Below, in pieces: positions 52,818-61,777 of a DNA stretch of 64,000 nt (its first letter is position 1; the number at the start of each line of letters is the position of its first letter). The translations under genes and the position numbers were made by a program. The notes under the pieces are model-generated. The model saw only the letters and a list, made by a program, of their open reading frames with translations. It made no database searches and was not told where the DNA came from. The stretch is from Flavobacteriaceae bacterium (GTDB lineage: Bacteria > Bacteroidota > Bacteroidia > Flavobacteriales > Weeksellaceae), in assembly GCA_030538275.1 (NCBI GenBank), contig JAUNUH010000001.1, positions 397,829-461,828 of the forward strand, read 5' to 3'.

Positions 52818-54392
52818 ATGCAAAAAAAAATTCTTCAATTTGTAAATTTGAAGAAACTTAAAATTCATCTTTATTTTGGATTGTTTTTTTGTGTAAATAT
52901 TCTTTTTGGACAAGAAATTTGTAATAATGGAATAGATGATGACCAAGATGGGTTTGTAGATTTGAATGATACCGATTGTGATTGTATTCAGGAAATTAAT
53001 ATAATTCCGAATGGTGATTTTGAAGAGTTTAAGCTCATTCCAGGCACAACACAATATGATTATCCTAATCAATCAGGACAGGCATCCAAATTTGAAAGTT
53101 GGCTCAACGCGGTAAATTCGTGGGATATACAAAACGCAAATGCAGATGCTTATCATTCAAATTATTTCAATCCGCTTCAACACAATTTCCCTTCGGGATG
53201 GGCAGGAGCTGGTTTGGAGTATGATTTGAAATTTTTTGAAAATACTATAGATGGCATAAGCAGTTCGCAAAATTTTTTCTACAAAGAATATTTGGCAAAT
53301 AATTTAACAGAAAGCCTTTTACCCGGTAATACCTATGTTTTTTCGATTTATGTCTATCGAGATAATTTTAATAACAATTTTTCTTGGCCTCAATTGAAAT
53401 TTGGACTTTGGGGAAAAACCGAGAATGCCTTTGCTTATGAAATAGATTATGCCACTTGTCCAGAGGTAAATTCTACGTATGAAAAATTGTTGACACTGCC
53501 CTATGAGCCGCAAAATAATTGGGTGAAATTGAGTGGAAAATTGAGCGTAAATAGAGAAATAAATGGAATTTTAATTGGGATAGATTGTGGAATTCCGTCG
53601 TCATATTATCAATTTACAGGCAGCAAAATCATAGCTATCGACAAAGTTTCTATTCAAAAAATAAGTGAGGATTTTGAGATAGAAACCACCAGCCCAGCTT
53701 GTATGGACGGAATGTATTTGCATACAGATTTTTCTGAAAACTTTATCCCTACAAGATATCAGTGGTATAAAAATGGAATAGCCATGCCTGGGCAAAACAG
53801 CGCTAGTTTATATCTTTCTGCAGATGCCGAAGAGGCCTATTATTCGGTAAGAGCAGAAAATAACATCGAATGCCGCAACAGTACTGATTACCCCTATTTC
53901 AAGCCAGAATTGCGGTTGAATTATGAATTGATTGTAGATGATGTACATAATTCTGTACGTATGAACATCTTGTGGAATCCAGATAATTTACAATTTTCTT
54001 TGAATAATATTCATTACACTTCAATTCCTATATTTAATAATGTAGCCTTGGGTGAAAATGTAATTTATGTGAAAAATTTGGCTGGCTGCGTTGTTACCGA
54101 AATCCCATTTGTTATTTTTCAAATTTACGACGTAATTACTCCAAATCAAGATGGAATGAACGATACTTGGGATATCAAAGGTATTCAGCATTATCCGGGT
54201 TCAGAAATCATTTTGTATGACAGATATGGTATAGAAAAAACGCGATTTGTGATTGGAGAAAATGCCAATGAATTCCGATGGAATTCTCAAATTAATGGTA
54301 AACCAGTTCCTTCGGGAACTTATAATTATATCATTGTGGTGAATGATGGCCGAAAAATTTTGGGACGATTAACGGTAAAACGTCATAAATAA
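52818..54392 (+). CDS. Secreted protein with T9SS type B sorting domain
   Basis: 524 residues from the ATG at 52818 (a TTG six codons upstream is the alternative). Long N-terminal signal region ending near NILFGQE, then a calcium-binding-like motif (CNNGIDDDQDGFVDLNDTDCDC) typical of Bacteroidota surface proteins. A jelly-roll-like central domain (about 50-280, NSWDIQNANADAYH, VKLSGKLSVN) is followed by an Ig/PKD-like domain (YQWYKNGIAMPGQNSASLYLS). The C-terminus is the gliding-motility-associated type B domain: DVITPNQDGMNDTW, YDRYGIEKTRF, VPSGTYNYII and GRLTVKRHK. A cell-surface adhesin or matrix protein is plausible; the ligand is unknown. Confidence 0.9.
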   Translation: MQKKILQFVNLKKLKIHLYFGLFFCVNILFGQEICNNGIDDDQDGFVDLNDTDCDCIQEINIIPNGDFEEFKLIPGTTQYDYPNQSGQASKFESWLNAVNSWDIQNANADAYHSNYFNPLQHNFPSGWAGAGLEYDLKFFENTIDGISSSQNFFYKEYLANNLTESLLPGNTYVFSIYVYRDNFNNNFSWPQLKFGLWGKTENAFAYEIDYATCPEVNSTYEKLLTLPYEPQNNWVKLSGKLSVNREINGILIGIDCGIPSSYYQFTGSKIIAIDKVSIQKISEDFEIETTSPACMDGMYLHTDFSENFIPTRYQWYKNGIAMPGQNSASLYLSADAEEAYYSVRAENNIECRNSTDYPYFKPELRLNYELIVDDVHNSVRMNILWNPDNLQFSLNNIHYTSIPIFNNVALGENVIYVKNLAGCVVTEIPFVIFQIYDVITPNQDGMNDTWDIKGIQHYPGSEIILYDRYGIEKTRFVIGENANEFRWNSQINGKPVPSGTYNYIIVVNDGRKILGRLTVKRHK

Positions 54393-54429
54393 TTCTCATC
54401 TTTATCCCAGACAGAAACTTTTTTTTCCC

Positions 54430-56217
54430 ATGAAATTCAGAATTCAACGACAATTGATTAAAATTCAGGATTTACTGAATCATGCAAAGGAATTACGTTT
54501 TACACATCGGCAATTTATTTATCTTCTGGCAACGCTTATTGGTATAATCAGTGGATTTTATGCCTTATTAATCGTTAAAACCACAACTTTTGTGAATGAA
54601 ATTCTTGTCGAAGGAATTTTCAAACAATACAGTATTTATTATTTTATTTTCCCCGCTTTAGGTTTATTTTTCACGTTTTTGGTGATAAAACTCATTATTC
54701 GAATCAAATTTCACCAAGGAATGTCTGCAACCTTGTTGGCCATAACCAATCGGGGAATTTTCAAGGAAAAAAAGCAAACCTATATTTCATTGATTACGGT
54801 TCCTTTTACGGTGGGTTTGGGTGGATCTGCCGGACTAGAAGGTCCAACTGTGGTATCCACGGCAGCTGCTTCATCTGCCATTTCCAAATATTTCAAATTA
54901 GACCAGAAAACAAGAACTTTGCTTATAGGATGTGCCGCTGTTGGTGCGATGTCGTCGCTTTTCAAAGCTCCTATGGCTGCCATCGTTTTTGCCATTGAGG
55001 TTTTTGCGCTGGATTTTACTTTGGGATCTATGGTTCCATTATTAATTTCATCAGTTTCTGCTATCCTCACCTCCTACTTCTTTTCAGACAATGAAGTTTT
55101 GTTTCCTGTGCGCATCATTGGAGAATTTTATTTTGAAGAAATTCCGTATTTTATGCTTCTAGGCTTATTTTGTGGCCTTACGTCGGTATTTTTTACCTAT
55201 TTTTATAATTATACAGAAAGTTTTTTCAAAAAATTCAAAAAACCCATTCACCGTATTTTGTTGGGTGGATTGCTCATAGGCGTAATCGTTTATTTTTTTC
55301 CGCCTATTTTTGGTGAAGGTGCAGAAGCTATGAATATGATGTTACGTGGTGAAGGCGAAAAATTGATTCAAAATACCCATTTCGAAAAGTGGAACAGCCC
55401 ATACGTTTTGGTAGGATTTATTCTTTCTATTTCCATTTTAAAGACCATAGCCACCGCTACCACATTGGGATCTGGCGGTGTAGGAGGAATTTTTGGACCT
55501 TTGCTTTTTATAGGATGCGCCATTGGAAATGGTTTTGCCAAAATCCTGAATATATTAGGATTTGATGTCAACGAAACCAATTTTACGCTGGTGGGCATGG
55601 CCGGCTCCCTTGCAGGCGTACTGCATGCACCATTAACTGCTATTTTCTTGATTGCAGAAATTAGCAATGGTTATAATTTAATTGTACCTATTATGATGAC
55701 GGTTGCCATTGCATTTGCCATTAACCGATATTACTTCAAAGTTCCTTTTTATAAAATGGAACTCGAACATCGCGGCGAACTCACAACCCATGATCGAGAT
55801 GAAAAAATTGTGAGAAATATCGATTTGAAAGAAGTGGTCGAAACCAGCCATGTTGCTCTATACAACCATCAAACACTAGAAGATTTAATTAAGAATCTGG
55901 AGTTTTCTAATACCAATATTTTTCCTGTTTTGGATCAAGAAAATCATTTGAAAGGCGTTATCAATGTTAGCGAAATTTACCATTTACTCTATGAAAGAAA
56001 AAACGTTCATGATACGCCCATTACCGAATTTATGAGCCAGCCCAGAACGGTGATTTATTATGAAAAAGACAATATCAAAACCATTCTCGACAAATTTGAT
56101 GAAACAGATTCTTGGCTATTGCCGGTCGTTCGTAATGAAGTATATTATGGCATTATTTCAAAATCCCGAATTTTGAATCTTTACCGAATCAAGCTCAAAA
56201 ACTTTGATTTTGATTAA
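54430..56217 (+). CDS. ClC-family chloride channel/transporter with CBS domains
   Basis: 595 residues. Residues 30-440 contain the ClC pore with about ten or more membrane helices. The selectivity motifs are GLGGSAGLEGP (gating Glu in the GxEGP-like segment), GSGGVGGIFGPLLF and NRYYFKVPFYKM. The cytoplasmic C-terminal 150 residues form a pair of CBS modules (VALYNHQTLEDLIKNLE, NIFPVLDQENHLKGVINVSEI, PVVRNEVYYGIISKSRIL) that may sense nucleotides. Whether it is a channel or a proton-coupled exchanger is not decidable here. It is the last gene on the plus strand before the converging NlpC/P60 gene. Confidence 0.94.
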   Translation: MKFRIQRQLIKIQDLLNHAKELRFTHRQFIYLLATLIGIISGFYALLIVKTTTFVNEILVEGIFKQYSIYYFIFPALGLFFTFLVIKLIIRIKFHQGMSATLLAITNRGIFKEKKQTYISLITVPFTVGLGGSAGLEGPTVVSTAAASSAISKYFKLDQKTRTLLIGCAAVGAMSSLFKAPMAAIVFAIEVFALDFTLGSMVPLLISSVSAILTSYFFSDNEVLFPVRIIGEFYFEEIPYFMLLGLFCGLTSVFFTYFYNYTESFFKKFKKPIHRILLGGLLIGVIVYFFPPIFGEGAEAMNMMLRGEGEKLIQNTHFEKWNSPYVLVGFILSISILKTIATATTLGSGGVGGIFGPLLFIGCAIGNGFAKILNILGFDVNETNFTLVGMAGSLAGVLHAPLTAIFLIAEISNGYNLIVPIMMTVAIAFAINRYYFKVPFYKMELEHRGELTTHDRDEKIVRNIDLKEVVETSHVALYNHQTLEDLIKNLEFSNTNIFPVLDQENHLKGVINVSEIYHLLYERKNVHDTPITEFMSQPRTVIYYEKDNIKTILDKFDETDSWLLPVVRNEVYYGIISKSRILNLYRIKLKNFDFD

Positions 56218-56221
56218 TTGA

Positions 56222-56716
56222 TTAATGTAAATATCGCACTGCCTTTACAAACCTTCGGTTCCAGTAGGTTTCCTCGAGAGAACTTACAATCACACCTTTG
56301 GATGTAGAAGAATGAATAAAAAATATTTCACCATTTTTTACTTTATCCACAATTCCTACATGCGAAATTGAAGAACCAGATGTATTAAAAAATAATAAAT
56401 CTCCAGGTTTTATATTACGTAAATTTACGTTCATGCCTTTACTCGCCTGCTCGCGTGAACTTCTTGGCAAATCGATATTTACTTTTTGAAAAGATCTGAA
56501 AACCAATCCAGAACAATCCATTCCGCGTCGATCTATTCCGCCATATTTGTATTTGGTTCCTAAATACGTGTGCGCTTCGTTCAAAACTGTTTTGGCTCTT
56601 CCTGTGGCTGAATTATCTACCTTTCCGCTTTTTCTGCCCGTGTCTCGGCTCATTGTACCGCAGGATGCTAGCATTAAAATACCTATAAATAAAATTACTA
56701 ATTGCCTGTACTTCAT
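56222..56716 (-). CDS. NlpC/P60 (C40) peptidoglycan hydrolase lipoprotein
   Basis: 164 residues. Lipobox LASC after a short signal. The NlpC/P60 domain has the catalytic Cys in RRGMDCSGLVFRSF, the central His in SISHVGIVDK and the third polar residue in FIHSSTSKGV. It probably cleaves gamma-D-Glu-diaminopimelate stem-peptide bonds in the periplasm during cell-wall turnover. A Ser/Lys/Asn-rich linker follows the lipobox. It converges on the ClC gene with 4 bases between stops and no terminator hairpin. Confidence 0.92.
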   Translation of the reverse strand: MKYRQLVILFIGILMLASCGTMSRDTGRKSGKVDNSATGRAKTVLNEAHTYLGTKYKYGGIDRRGMDCSGLVFRSFQKVNIDLPRSSREQASKGMNVNLRNIKPGDLLFFNTSGSSISHVGIVDKVKNGEIFFIHSSTSKGVIVSSLEETYWNRRFVKAVRYLH

Positions 56717-56816
56717 GAATTTTTAATTTTTTTATCCTGTTTGTTGCAATAATAATGCTAAGAAAGTCAAAGTAAACCAAAAAATTTGTAACTTTATAGA
56801 TATTAAAACTTAAGTT

Positions 56817-57263
56817 ATGAAGAACATATTAGTACCTGTAGATCTTTCTGCTTTTTCCAACGAAATCGCACAAGAAGCCGTAAATCTAGCCAAATTGGTA
56901 AACGGAAAACTCACCTTGCTACATGTTGTAAGTCTAGATGTTGGATTTATAATTGGTGATGTGGGATTTCAATATTTGCCAGAACTAGAACAAACTGCTC
57001 TGGAAGAAGATGCCAAATCTTTGAGTGAATTACAAAGAAAACTCTCTAGCCAAGGGGTGGTTGTACACGCCATGGTAAAACAAGGAATCCCCGTGGATAC
57101 GGTTTTGGAACAAGCCAAGGAGCTAAATTCGGATATAATTGTTATTGGATCAAAAGGGCATGGACATTTGTACGAGGCTTTTGTAGGAAGCGTGTGCAGG
57201 GATGTAATCAAAAATGCAACCATCCCGGTATATGTTATTCCAGATAAAAATAAATCACGCTAA
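56817..57263 (+). CDS. Universal stress protein, UspA family
   Basis: 148 residues, single Usp domain. Opens MKNILVPVDLSAFSNEIAQEA and carries the ATP-binding glycine pattern near the C-terminus, IVIGSKGHGHLYEAFVGSVCRDVI (G-x2-G-x9-G-S). This suggests an ATP-binding type. Expression in stress is typical for the family but not shown here. A near-match -7 element (TAACTTTA) lies about 25 bases upstream. Single-gene unit, convergent with punA. Confidence 0.9.
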   Translation: MKNILVPVDLSAFSNEIAQEAVNLAKLVNGKLTLLHVVSLDVGFIIGDVGFQYLPELEQTALEEDAKSLSELQRKLSSQGVVVHAMVKQGIPVDTVLEQAKELNSDIIVIGSKGHGHLYEAFVGSVCRDVIKNATIPVYVIPDKNKSR

Positions 57264-57359
57264 TTCTGTAATCAGAAAATTAATTTTACATAAAATCCTG
57301 ATATAAATTCAGTCATTTACGAAATACAAGTTTTGGTTTAAATTTTCAACAAATTTGAA

Positions 57360-58175
57360 TTAAACCGAGCCGATTAATCCTTTTACTAAGCGTATCACTT
57401 GGGGCATGGCTACATTGGCTGCATTTAATACCTCTTCATGCGATACCGGAATGGCAATTTCTGGACCACCCAAATCTGTAATCACAGACAAGGCCGCAAC
57501 ACGCATTCCTTGATGTCGAGCAACGATGACTTCGGGAACTGTACTCATTCCTACAGCATCTGCGCCCAAAATCCGAATCATTCCATATTCTGCTGGAGTT
57601 TCAAAAGTTGGGCCTTGTAATCCCAAATAGACGCCAGATTTTAATGAAATACCTTCCTTTTCAGCCGTTTCTTGTAATATTTGAATAAATTCTTTGTCGT
57701 AAGCAGCACTCATTTCCGGAAACCTAGGACCCAAGTTTTCATCATTTTTTCCACGTAATGGATGTTCTGGAAATAAATTGATATGATCCCGAATCAGCAT
57801 CACATCCCCCACTTGAAAATCAGGATTCACACCACCAGAAGCGTTTGAAACAATAAGATTTTTAATGCCTAACAAATGAAAAACTCTGAAGGGAAAAGTA
57901 ACTTGCTGCATATTATATCCCTCATAGTAGTGAAATCTACCCGACATGAGCAAAACCAATTTTCCTTCAATTTTTCCATAAATCAAAGTTCCGTGATGTC
58001 CCTGAACGGTAGTTTGAGGAAAATCTGGAATCTCTTCATAAGGTATAATTTCTATGGGATCTACTTCATCCTTTAATTTTGATAATCCCGAACCCAGTAC
58101 AATAGCAAATTCGGGTGTGCCTTGAGTTAATTTTGAGGCTAAAAAATCAGTAGCTCGTTTGAAATCGCTGAACAT
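57360..58175 (-). CDS. punA: Purine nucleoside phosphorylase
   Basis: Phosphorolysis of inosine and guanosine, trimeric PNP-II class. 271 residues. Motifs: GSGLSKLKDEV (phosphate site), QGHHGTLIYGKIEGK, LMSGRFHYYEGYN, IVSNASGGVNPDF and MSTVPEVIVARHQGM (base site). It overlaps lpxK by 29 bases at its 5' end, so the two form one operon with lpxK first. The gap after it (57264-57359) shows no clear terminator. Confidence 0.95.
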   Translation of the reverse strand: MFSDFKRATDFLASKLTQGTPEFAIVLGSGLSKLKDEVDPIEIIPYEEIPDFPQTTVQGHHGTLIYGKIEGKLVLLMSGRFHYYEGYNMQQVTFPFRVFHLLGIKNLIVSNASGGVNPDFQVGDVMLIRDHINLFPEHPLRGKNDENLGPRFPEMSAAYDKEFIQILQETAEKEGISLKSGVYLGLQGPTFETPAEYGMIRILGADAVGMSTVPEVIVARHQGMRVAALSVITDLGGPEIAIPVSHEEVLNAANVAMPQVIRLVKGLIGSV

Positions 58176-59187
58176 AATTTAAAATAATTTGATTAAATTC
58201 TTCTGAACGGTCAATTAAAATAGAAATGGGAAGATAGTATAAATTATCCACAATCATATACTCGTGCCTAAGCCTCATATAATCTTTTTCGGTAGTAAGA
58301 ATTAATTTTTCACCTTCAATTTCCTTAAACGCATCTGCAATATGCTGAATATCTGAAGGTTTGAAATTATAATGATCAGGAAATCGGAGTTCTCTTACTT
58401 GATTAAAATTTGCATTTAAATAATCAATAAATGGTTGTGGATTTGCAATTCCAGTAATGGCTAGAATATTATAATGTTTGGCATCCGCAAGTTTCATGGG
58501 ATATTTTCTGTGTTCAATAATTTCAGAATAAACTACTTTAGAAAAAAACAAATGTTGTTTTGGTTTAATTTTTAATTCACGATGAATTGAAATTTGTTCA
58601 TCCAAATCAGGAAATTCTGGACATTTGGTTACGATTACAATTTGAGCTCTTTTGGCATTTTTCTTGGCTTCACGCAAATTTCCGGCAGGTAATAAACAAT
58701 CCGTAGAATATCGGTCATTATAGGATGTAAGCAGAATCTTCATATCAGATTTCAACTTTCTGTGTTGATAAGCATCATCTAAAATCACGGCATCTACTTG
58801 ATAATTGGAATTGAGGTATTCTATTGTTTCTACCCTATCTTCACCCACCGCCACAAGAATTCGATTTTTGAATCTATTAAAAAACTGCATAGGCTCATCC
58901 CCTATTTCACCCGCAGTTGAATCATAATTTGCAACTCGTATGCCAGAGGTTTTGCGTCCATAGCCACGACTTAGCGCAACTACATTAAATTGATGACGCA
59001 ACAAATCCAACAAATATATCACATGAGGTGATTTCCCTGTCCCGCCAACAGACAAGTTTCCCACGATGATGATGGCTTTATTAAACTTTTTAGACGGAAA
59101 TAATCCGGCATTATAAAAAGAGTTGCGTACTTCTGTTCCAATCCACCAGAACATAGACAAGGGTAGCAGCAATTTTCTCCAATTCAT
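58147..59187 (-). CDS. lpxK: Tetraacyldisaccharide 4'-kinase
   Basis: Phosphorylates the lipid A disaccharide at the 4' position at the inner membrane, so the organism makes lipid A. 346 residues. An N-terminal membrane-associated helix (WRKLLLPLSMFWWIGTEV) is followed by Walker A VGNLSVGGTGKSPHV, ALSRGYGRKTSG, DAVILDDAYQHRKL and LLTSYNDRY. A -7 element lies only 4 bases upstream of the ATG. Operon leader with punA. It is unrelated in pathway to punA; the pairing is only an operon arrangement. Confidence 0.96.
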   Translation of the reverse strand: MNWRKLLLPLSMFWWIGTEVRNSFYNAGLFPSKKFNKAIIIVGNLSVGGTGKSPHVIYLLDLLRHQFNVVALSRGYGRKTSGIRVANYDSTAGEIGDEPMQFFNRFKNRILVAVGEDRVETIEYLNSNYQVDAVILDDAYQHRKLKSDMKILLTSYNDRYSTDCLLPAGNLREAKKNAKRAQIVIVTKCPEFPDLDEQISIHRELKIKPKQHLFFSKVVYSEIIEHRKYPMKLADAKHYNILAITGIANPQPFIDYLNANFNQVRELRFPDHYNFKPSDIQHIADAFKEIEGEKLILTTEKDYMRLRHEYMIVDNLYYLPISILIDRSEEFNQIILNYVQRFQTSY

Positions 59188-59191
59188 GCCA

Positions 59192-59199
59192 CAAAGATA
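59192..59199 (-). promoter_or_regulatory. -7 promoter element of lpxK-punA
   Basis: Minus-strand TATCTTTG, ending 4 bases before the lpxK ATG. Confidence 0.55.
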
Positions 59200-59261
59200 A
59201 TTGGCTTTCTATTTAAAATTATATCTTTACAAAAGAGTTATTAAGAAAATTTTAAGAAGTT

Positions 59262-60248
59262 TTGAACCTATCTACTCCAACAGATTATGCCGAGGAAATT
59301 ATTTCTGGAAATAGAGCCGCATTGAGCCGTGCCATCACTTTTGCAGAAAGTAAAAAACCCGAACATCAAGAATTTGCTCAAAAATTAATTCATGATTTGT
59401 TACCCCATACAGGAAAATCAAAACGAATTGCCATCACGGGAGTTCCTGGTGCTGGTAAAAGTACTTTTATCGAAGCTTTTGGTTTATTTCTCATTCACAA
59501 TTCGTATAAAGTAGCCGTTTTGGCAGTAGATCCCAGTAGCAAAATCTCTAGAGGAAGTATTTTGGGAGATAAAACCCGAATGGAGGAATTATCCAAAGAA
59601 GAATTGGCCTTTATTCGCCCTTCGGCTACAGGCGGGAGTCTGGGCGGAATCACGGCTAGAACTTTTGAAGCTTTGCTCTTGTGTGAGGCTGCAGGTTTTG
59701 ATGTAATTCTAGTGGAAACCGTAGGCGTTGGCCAATCAGAAACATTGGTAAAAGACATTACAGACTTTTTTCTATATCTTCAAGTTGCTGGAACAGGTGA
59801 TGATTTACAAGGAATTAAACGTGGAATTATGGAAATGGCAGACCTTATTTTTTTGAATAAAGTTGATTTGTTTGATGCACAAATGATTCAAGATTCAAAA
59901 ATGGATTTACATCGCGCTTTACAGTTCCTGCCAAAGACAGATTCTGGCTGGAAAAGGAAAATACTAAAAGGTAGCGGATATTCAAATTTAGGAATTGACG
60001 AAGTTTGGCAAGAAATAACAAATTATTTTGAATTAATAGAAAATAACGGATTTTTGTCGGAATTAAGGCAAAAACAAAAATTATCGCGCATCAACGATTA
60101 TCTGGAAGAAATGTTGTTGCAAAAAATTAGAACATCTATTTCTATTCAAGAAGAACGATTGAAATGGGAAAAACAACTCCATAACAATGAAATTACGCCT
60201 TATGAACTGGCAGAGAAAATGCTGGAAAAATATTTTCATTCAACCTAA
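59262..60248 (+). CDS. meaB: MeaB-type GTPase (methylmalonyl-CoA mutase chaperone)
   Basis: G3E GTPase that protects or reloads B12-dependent methylmalonyl-CoA mutase. 328 residues. N-terminal GNRAALSRAITFAES is the family opening, which supports the TTG start at 59262 (no upstream ATG in frame). GTP motifs: ITGVPGAGKSTF (Walker A), LAVDPSSKISRGSILGDKTRM, DVILVETVGVGQSE and LNKVDLFDAQ (NKxD). The mutase genes are not in the window. A weak -7-like TATCTTTA lies at 59222. Confidence 0.95.
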   Translation: MNLSTPTDYAEEIISGNRAALSRAITFAESKKPEHQEFAQKLIHDLLPHTGKSKRIAITGVPGAGKSTFIEAFGLFLIHNSYKVAVLAVDPSSKISRGSILGDKTRMEELSKEELAFIRPSATGGSLGGITARTFEALLLCEAAGFDVILVETVGVGQSETLVKDITDFFLYLQVAGTGDDLQGIKRGIMEMADLIFLNKVDLFDAQMIQDSKMDLHRALQFLPKTDSGWKRKILKGSGYSNLGIDEVWQEITNYFELIENNGFLSELRQKQKLSRINDYLEEMLLQKIRTSISIQEERLKWEKQLHNNEITPYELAEKMLEKYFHST

Positions 60249-60278
60249 TTTTTTCTAAAAAAGAATCTAAAACACAGC

Positions 60279-61127
60279 ATGGATTGGACTGAATTACAGG
60301 ATATTATTCATATAAAAATCAGAAATAAAAAACCCTTGGCAGGAGGTGATATTTCTACGGTTTATCAATTAGAAACGCATCAAGGTAATTTTGTAATAAA
60401 AATTAATGAAATTCATGAGGCAGACATGCTTGATAAAGAAAGTAGAAATTTGAAAATACTTGCAAACACGGGCGTAATTCGTGTTCCCAAAGTCGTTGAT
60501 AGTGGCACCATTGGCAAGGATGAATTTTTGCTTTTGGAAAATATTCCCCAAGGGGTTGCCAATGAAAAAACCTTTCGCGAATTTGGTGAACAATTGGCTG
60601 CTTTGCACAAGATTACAAATAATCGCTTTGGACTAGATTATCATAATTATATAGGCAGTCTTTTTCAATCGAATTTGGAGCATGAACTATGGCACAATTT
60701 CTATTGGTACGAAAGGATTCGACCTCAATTTGTACTCGCTGTAAATCAAGGTTTCTATGACGATAAAATTATTGAAAATGAAAAACAAATCTTGAATGTT
60801 TTTCAAGAAAATTTTGAAGATTGTCCTCCTGTATTGTTGCATGGCGATTTATGGAACGGAAATTTTGTAATTGACATCAATTCTCATGCGGTCGTTTTGG
60901 ATCCCGCGGTTTACTTTGGCCATCCAGCTATGGATATTGCTATGACACGATTGTTTGGCGGTTTTCCCGAAGATTTTTACCAATCATATTTTGCAAATTC
61001 TACGTGTAAATTCAGTAATTCGGCCATAGAATTGGCGCAATTATACTATCTCTTGGTGCATCTGAATCTATTCGGAAAATCGTATTTGGGCAAGGTAAAT
61101 TCCATTTTGAATAAATATATTTTATGA
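60279..61127 (+). CDS. Fructosamine kinase-family protein
   Basis: 282 residues, protein-kinase-like fold. The N-terminal lobe has GGDISTVYQLETHQGNFVIKIN (glycine loop and Lys). The catalytic loop reads LLHGDLWNGNFVIDINSHAVVLDPAVYFGHPAMDIAMTRL in pieces (HGDLWxGN and the metal DPA). Family members phosphorylate ketosamines so that glycated proteins can be deglycated. It is 31 bases after meaB on the same strand; a functional link is not evident. No -7 box was found directly upstream. Confidence 0.92.
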   Translation: MDWTELQDIIHIKIRNKKPLAGGDISTVYQLETHQGNFVIKINEIHEADMLDKESRNLKILANTGVIRVPKVVDSGTIGKDEFLLLENIPQGVANEKTFREFGEQLAALHKITNNRFGLDYHNYIGSLFQSNLEHELWHNFYWYERIRPQFVLAVNQGFYDDKIIENEKQILNVFQENFEDCPPVLLHGDLWNGNFVIDINSHAVVLDPAVYFGHPAMDIAMTRLFGGFPEDFYQSYFANSTCKFSNSAIELAQLYYLLVHLNLFGKSYLGKVNSILNKYIL

Positions 61128-61154
61128 AGCTGATTTAATTAGTTTTATTCGAAT

Positions 61155-61162
61155 TATATTTG
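61155..61162 (+). promoter_or_regulatory. -7 promoter element of SRPBCC gene
   Basis: TATATTTG, 12 bases before the ATG at 61175. Confidence 0.45.
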
Positions 61163-61174
61163 CTAAAATTTGTT

Positions 61175-61714
61175 ATGAAAATAGTAAAATACACCCTATT
61201 CATTATTTTGGGAATAATTGGTTTGTTATTGATTGTGGCCCTATTTGTTGATGGTGAAATTCAATATGAAAAATCGATAGAAATTAATGCACCCATAGAA
61301 AAAGTATGGGAAAATACCAATTCTATGGAAGACATTAATCGCTGGTCACCTTGGATCGACAGAGATCCCGGTATGCATCAATCTATAACAGGTGCGCCTG
61401 GAACCATAGGACAATCCCATGAATGGGCAAGCGCAAAAGATGATGTAGGACAAGGAATGCAGACCATTACCGCTATTCAACCCCCGAATGAAATTCAAAC
61501 TGAAATTGTTTTTTTAACACCCTATGAAAGTAGAGCTATTGCTTATGTAAAGTTATCTCCTATAGAAAATGGCACACAAGCCATTTGGGGGTTCAACAGT
61601 GTGGTTCCATATCCTTGGAGATTAAGCAATCTTTTTATGGATATGGGCACTATGCTCGACCCAGATTATACCAAAGGATTGGAAAGATTGAAATCTCTTT
61701 CAGAATCGAATTAA
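61175..61714 (+). CDS. SRPBCC-fold (polyketide cyclase-like) membrane-anchored protein
   Basis: 179 residues from the ATG at 61175 (a TTG five codons earlier is possible). One N-terminal membrane segment (YTLFIILGIIGLLLIVALFV) is followed by a START-like SRPBCC domain: SIEINAPIEKVWENTNSMEDINRWSPWIDRDPGM, GQSHEWASAKDDVGQGMQTI and AIWGFNSVVPYPWRLSNLFMD. Such domains bind hydrophobic ligands; the ligand here is unknown. Placed on the plus strand just upstream of tmRNA. Confidence 0.88.
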   Translation: MKIVKYTLFIILGIIGLLLIVALFVDGEIQYEKSIEINAPIEKVWENTNSMEDINRWSPWIDRDPGMHQSITGAPGTIGQSHEWASAKDDVGQGMQTITAIQPPNEIQTEIVFLTPYESRAIAYVKLSPIENGTQAIWGFNSVVPYPWRLSNLFMDMGTMLDPDYTKGLERLKSLSESN

Positions 61715-61731
61715 AAGTGGAATAAATTTTG

Positions 61732-61739
61732 TATCTTTG
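61732..61739 (+). promoter_or_regulatory. -7 promoter element of tmRNA
   Basis: TATCTTTG followed by CA, 38 bases before the tmRNA 5' end. No clear -33 TTG is seen. Confidence 0.5.
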
Positions 61740-61777
61740 CATGCTCATTTTTTATGTAAGAAGTTCATTAAAATTAT

